The notes under the pieces: model-generated
Database searches by the model: none
What the model was told of the DNA's origin: nothing
Seen by the model: only the letters and a program-made list of their open reading frames with translations
Shown here: piece after piece, positions 60,761 to 64,000 of the stretch
Position numbering within the stretch: the first letter of the stretch is position 1
Layout: each line of letters begins with the position of its first letter
From: Polynucleobacter sp. TSB-Sco08W16
GTDB lineage: Bacteria; Pseudomonadota; Gammaproteobacteria; Burkholderiales; Burkholderiaceae
Length of the DNA stretch: 64,000 nucleotides
Direction of reading: 5' to 3'
NCBI RefSeq assembly: GCF_018687455.1
Contig: NZ_CP061291.1
Span: forward strand, 372,001 to 436,000
Position numbers and translations under genes: made by a program

Positions 60761-62059
60761 ATGGCAGATCGCAAAGCAGAAATTGCAGCACTACAAAAGG
60801 ATTGGGATACCAACCCACGCTGGAAAGGCATTACTCGTGGCTACACGGCTGAGGACGTTGTCCGTCTCCGTGGCTCATTAAAGATTGAGCACACTTTAGC
60901 TAAGCATGGTGCTGAGCGTCTTTGGGAGTTAGTAAACAACGAAGCTTACGTAAATTGTTTAGGCGCTTTGACTGGTGGTCAAGCAATGCAGCAGGTAAAA
61001 GCTGGCGTACAAGCAATTTACCTTTCAGGCTGGCAAGTAGCGGCTGATGGTAATTCTTATGCAGCAATGTATCCAGATCAATCTTTGTATCCAGTCGATT
61101 CCGTTCCAAAGATGGTTGAGCGTATTAATAACTCATTCCAACGTGCTGATGAAATCCAAACTGCCAAAGGTATTAATAAAGGTGATCCAGGTTATATCGA
61201 GTATTTTGCCCCTATCGTGGCAGATGCTGAAGCTGGTTTCGGTGGCGTGTTAAATGCATTCGAATTAAGTAAAGCATTAATCAAGCAAGGTGCTGCAGGC
61301 GTTCACTTTGAGGATCAATTATCTTCTGTTAAGAAGTGTGGTCACTTAGGTGGAAAAGTACTATTGCCTACTGCTGAATCAGTTCAGAAGTTGATCTCTG
61401 CACGTTTGGCTGCTGACGTGATGGGTGTTTCTACCATCATCTTGGCTCGTACTGATGCTGAAGCTGCTGACTTGTTGACATCAGATTACGATGCGAACGA
61501 CAAGCCATTCTTGACAGGCGAGCGCACGCCAGAAGGCTTCTACAAAACACGTAAAGGCTTGGATCAAGCGATTTCTCGTGGTTTGGCATACGCTGCTTAC
61601 GCTGATATGGTTTGGTGTGAAACGGGTACACCTGACCTTGATTTTGCTCGTCAATTTGCTGAAGCAATTCGTGCGAAGTTCCCAGGAAAAATGTTGGCTT
61701 ACAACTGCTCACCATCTTTCAACTGGAAGAAAAACTTGGATGACGCAACCATTGCGAAGTTCCAACGCGAGTTAGGTGCGATGGGTTACAAATATCAATT
61801 CATCACATTGGCTGGTATCCACTCTATGTGGTACAACATGTTCGACTTGGCACAAGACTATATGCAGCGCGGTATGACTGCATACATCGAGAAAGTACAA
61901 GAGCCAGAATTTGCTGCGCGTGATCGTGGTTACACCTTCGTCTCACATCAGCAAGAAGTTGGTACAGGCTACTTCGATGATGTAACAACTGTAATTCAAG
62001 GTGGTAAGTCTTCTGTTACTGCATTGACTGGTTCTACTGAAGAAGAGCAGTTCCATTAA
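60761..62059 (+). CDS. aceA: Isocitrate lyase
   Basis: Glyoxylate-shunt enzyme that splits isocitrate to glyoxylate and succinate, 432 aa. The catalytic Cys is C193 in SSVKKCGHLGGKV. The N-terminal WKGITRGYTAEDVVRLRGS and the C-terminal FITLAGIHSMWYNMF also fit. GGGAGAAAAAC ribosome site; own promoter and terminator. No malate synthase gene is in the window. Confidence 0.97.
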   Translation: MADRKAEIAALQKDWDTNPRWKGITRGYTAEDVVRLRGSLKIEHTLAKHGAERLWELVNNEAYVNCLGALTGGQAMQQVKAGVQAIYLSGWQVAADGNSYAAMYPDQSLYPVDSVPKMVERINNSFQRADEIQTAKGINKGDPGYIEYFAPIVADAEAGFGGVLNAFELSKALIKQGAAGVHFEDQLSSVKKCGHLGGKVLLPTAESVQKLISARLAADVMGVSTIILARTDAEAADLLTSDYDANDKPFLTGERTPEGFYKTRKGLDQAISRGLAYAAYADMVWCETGTPDLDFARQFAEAIRAKFPGKMLAYNCSPSFNWKKNLDDATIAKFQRELGAMGYKYQFITLAGIHSMWYNMFDLAQDYMQRGMTAYIEKVQEPEFAARDRGYTFVSHQQEVGTGYFDDVTTVIQGGKSSVTALTGSTEEEQFH

Positions 62060-62104
62060 GAATCCCTAAGTAGTTAGTAGTAGCAGTAGCACCAATACTG
62101 CCGC

Positions 62105-62147
62105 GGCACCTAAATTACCCCATAAGGGTGACTTAGGTGCCTTTTTC
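62105..62147 (+). terminator. Terminator after aceA
   Basis: A long stem GGCACCTAA/TTAGGTGCC enclosing ACCC/GGGT, followed by TTTTTC. Confidence 0.92.
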
Positions 62148-62162
62148 TTATATATTGTTTCC

Positions 62163-62603
62163 ATGGCTAATTGCACACTCTGTTCTGAAAATCACAAGCC
62201 CGAAGAGGGTGAATTGATATGGCGCGGGGATTATTGCCGCGTCATCTTGGTTAACGATCCAGACTTGCCTGGTTTTTGTAGGGTGATCTGGAATGCGCAT
62301 ATTGCCGAGATGTCAGATCTCACTTATGGTGAGCGTGATCACATCATGTCCTTGGTCTTTGCTGTTGAGGAGATTGTGCGTGAGGTAATGAATCCGGATA
62401 AGTTGAATTTGGCAGCCTTGGGCAATATGGTTCCCCATATTCACTGGCACGTCATCCCCAGGTTTCAGGATGATGCCTTTTTTCCAGGATCGGCATGGTC
62501 AGCTCGTACACAAGAGACCCCGAAATCTTCTTTGGAGGCCAGAAGAGCCCTTGCCAAAGAGTTACCGTCAGCAATTCGCTCTGCTATTTCTCAAATGCAT
62601 TAA
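62163..62603 (+). CDS. HIT family nucleotide hydrolase/transferase
   Basis: A 146-aa histidine-triad protein with HIHWHVIPR at H92, H94, H96. The N-terminal CTLC pair is a possible half zinc site. Such proteins hydrolyse nucleotide phosphoramidates or dinucleoside polyphosphates; the exact substrate is unclear. Confidence 0.92.
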   Translation: MANCTLCSENHKPEEGELIWRGDYCRVILVNDPDLPGFCRVIWNAHIAEMSDLTYGERDHIMSLVFAVEEIVREVMNPDKLNLAALGNMVPHIHWHVIPRFQDDAFFPGSAWSARTQETPKSSLEARRALAKELPSAIRSAISQMH

Positions 62604-62670
62604 ATTAGTAGAAATTCAGCAAAAAGCTGAACAGTAGTAAACATAATAAAAAAATAGATGGAGACAGGTA

Positions 62671-63342
62671 GTGATAGACAAAATCATTCCTAGCGTAGCT
62701 CAGGCTGTGCAGGATATTCATGATGGCTCGACCATATTAGTTTCTGGATTCGGTGGTGCTGGATCGCCAATTTACTTGTTGGACGCTCTTGCTGAACAAG
62801 GCGCTAAGAATCTGACGATCATCAGTAACAATGCTGGAAATTCTGGGGTTGGAATTGCTAAATTGATTGGCAGAGGCCAAGTTAGAAAAGTAGTGTGTTC
62901 ATTTCCACGCCAACCGGAGTCTGGTGCATTTGATGATCTCTATCGTGAAGGTAAGATCGAACTAGAGCTAGTTCCCCAGGGTACTCTTGCTGAGCGCATT
63001 CGCGCTGGTGGTGCCGGCATTGGTGGTTTCTATACGCCGACGGGTTTTGGTACTGAGCTGGCGAATGGTAAAGATACACGTGTAATTGATGGCGTAAATC
63101 ATATTTTTGAAACCGCCATCAAAGCGGACTATGCCCTGATTAAAGCGGACAAAGGCGATCGTTGGGGCAACCTGACCTATCACCGCACAGGCCGTAACTT
63201 TGGGCCCATTATGGCCACTGCTGCTCGTTGCACTATTGCGCAAGTCAATCAGGTTGTAGAGCTTGGCGCATTGGATCCAGAAAATATTGTGACCCCTGGT
63301 ATTTTTGTGAAACGGGTTGTGCTTGTTGGAGGTAAATCATGA
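62671..63342 (+). CDS. pcaI: 3-oxoadipate CoA-transferase subunit A
   Basis: Activates 3-oxoadipate with succinyl-CoA in the beta-ketoadipate pathway. The 223-aa protein, with GTG start, follows PcaI/CatI closely: LTIISNNAGNSGVGIA, VRKVVCSFPRQ, YREGKIELELVPQGTLAERIRAGG (read in parts), KADKGDRWGNLTYHRTGRNFGP. ScoA-type succinyl-CoA:3-ketoacid transferase is the alternative. It overlaps subunit B by 4 bases. Confidence 0.85.
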   Translation: MIDKIIPSVAQAVQDIHDGSTILVSGFGGAGSPIYLLDALAEQGAKNLTIISNNAGNSGVGIAKLIGRGQVRKVVCSFPRQPESGAFDDLYREGKIELELVPQGTLAERIRAGGAGIGGFYTPTGFGTELANGKDTRVIDGVNHIFETAIKADYALIKADKGDRWGNLTYHRTGRNFGPIMATAARCTIAQVNQVVELGALDPENIVTPGIFVKRVVLVGGKS

Positions 63343-64000
63343 TCGATCTGTCTAAAGTGCAAAAACGTACTACAGCCGATATTGCTAAGCGTATTGTTCA
63401 GGACATCCCAGATGGTGCGCACGTAAACTTGGGGATTGGTCAGCCGATGTTGATCTGCAATCATTTGCCTGCAGATAAAGAAATTTTGATGCACTCTGAA
63501 AACGGCTTGCTTGGGATGGGTCCATTAGCCAAAGAGCATGAGATTGACGAAGAGTTGGTTAATGCTGGTAAGCAGCCCGTCACCATGTTGCCTGGTGCTT
63601 CTCTTTGCCATCATGCGGATTCTTTTGTGATGATTCGTGGCGGACATATTGATATTTGCGTCTTAGGTGCTTTTCAGGTTTCCGTTAAGGGCGATATTGC
63701 TAACTGGCGTACTGGCGACCCCAAAGCGATTCCGGCGGTTGGTGGTGCAATGGATCTTGCACTGGGCGCCAAGAAATTATTTGTGATGATGGAGCATCTC
63801 ACTAAGTCAGGGCAGTCTAAGTTGGTGAATGAGTGCACCTATCCTTTAACTGCGCTAGCAGCTGTCGATTGCATCTATACCGACTTAGCAACCATTGCAG
63901 TAACCCCAGAAGGTTTGGTTGCAGTTGATTGGGTGGATGGAATCAGTTTTGAAGAGCTACAAGAATTAAGTGGTGTGCCAATGCGCAAGCTTGGTAATTA
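63339..64000 (+). CDS. pcaJ: 3-oxoadipate CoA-transferase subunit B, reaching the window edge
   Basis: Catalytic subunit that forms the glutamyl-CoA thioester; Glu is in MHSENGLLGMGPL at about residue 54. About 220 residues are visible, ending VPMRKLGN, which is near the normal C-terminus, so only the last one or two codons are missing. ATGA overlap with pcaI. ScoB is the alternative name. Confidence 0.86.
   Translation, partial: MIDLSKVQKRTTADIAKRIVQDIPDGAHVNLGIGQPMLICNHLPADKEILMHSENGLLGMGPLAKEHEIDEELVNAGKQPVTMLPGASLCHHADSFVMIRGGHIDICVLGAFQVSVKGDIANWRTGDPKAIPAVGGAMDLALGAKKLFVMMEHLTKSGQSKLVNECTYPLTALAAVDCIYTDLATIAVTPEGLVAVDWVDGISFEELQELSGVPMRKLGN

Noticed and set aside
62615..62631. TTCAGC/GCTGAA hairpin after the HIT gene as terminator
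   Set aside because: No U-tract follows; it may simply be part of the pcaI leader.

Overview
The window looks like chromosome of a compact, moderately AT-leaning betaproteobacterium of the Burkholderiales. Gene order and protein style fit the freshwater genus Polynucleobacter best; this is inference from content, not a database match. I see no insertion sequence, prophage, integrase, CRISPR array or rRNA operon. Almost everything is core housekeeping sequence packed with very short gaps, many 1-4 base start/stop overlaps and many GTG or TTG starts.

Layout. 1-2540: 3' truncated rne (minus) with a long structured leader. 2616-6734: rluC, a HAD phosphatase and an S49 peptidase, then convergent minus genes for an RsmI-like methyltransferase and a Maf/YceF pyrophosphatase. 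6776-13084: yceD-rpmF-plsX-fabH-fabD-fabG-acpP-fabF, the fatty-acid and phospholipid block. 13136-22118: mucD-lepA-lepB-rnc-era-recO-pdxJ-acpS-nagZ, without the rpoE-rseA-rseB genes that usually sit before mucD in relatives. 22193-23911: earP and efp, the arginine-rhamnosylation pair. 23910-26750: uvrC, pgsA, tRNA-Gly and tRNA-Cys. 26836-29215: a lipoprotein, lexA and an asparaginase. 29339-32283: rpsF-priB-rpsR-rplI-dnaB.

32399-42818 (all minus strand): a small PsiF-like repeat protein, an NlpC/P60 lipoprotein, a PIN-PhoH ATPase with an unusual leader, a Bcp-type peroxiredoxin, and a complete-looking lipid A aminoarabinose (arn) operon in which the two ArnA activities are separate genes. 42898-48927: alaA-hom-thrC and moeA-moaD-moaE. 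48981-51516: an exported carboxylesterase and an outer-membrane beta-barrel candidate. 51561-54511: a GIY-YIG protein and heat-shock clpB. 54563-58253: an MFS exporter and the 5-oxoprolinase genes pxpA and a fused pxpBC. 58361-60500: an MFS transporter with an amidohydrolase. 60761-64000: aceA, a HIT protein and pcaI-pcaJ (the last cut by the window end).

The most interesting material is regulatory rather than new gene content: a roughly 375-nt rne leader with a buried perfect Shine-Dalgarno; a phoH leader in which a predicted leaderless 53-codon ORF runs through two terminator-like hairpins and stops on the phoH Shine-Dalgarno; a lexA promoter that predicts a leaderless, self-repressed transcript; an NlpC/P60 gene whose first codons lie in the phoH terminator; and the divergent earP/uvrC pair whose start codons share a CATG. 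Promoter, terminator and start-site calls were made by eye and are predictions.
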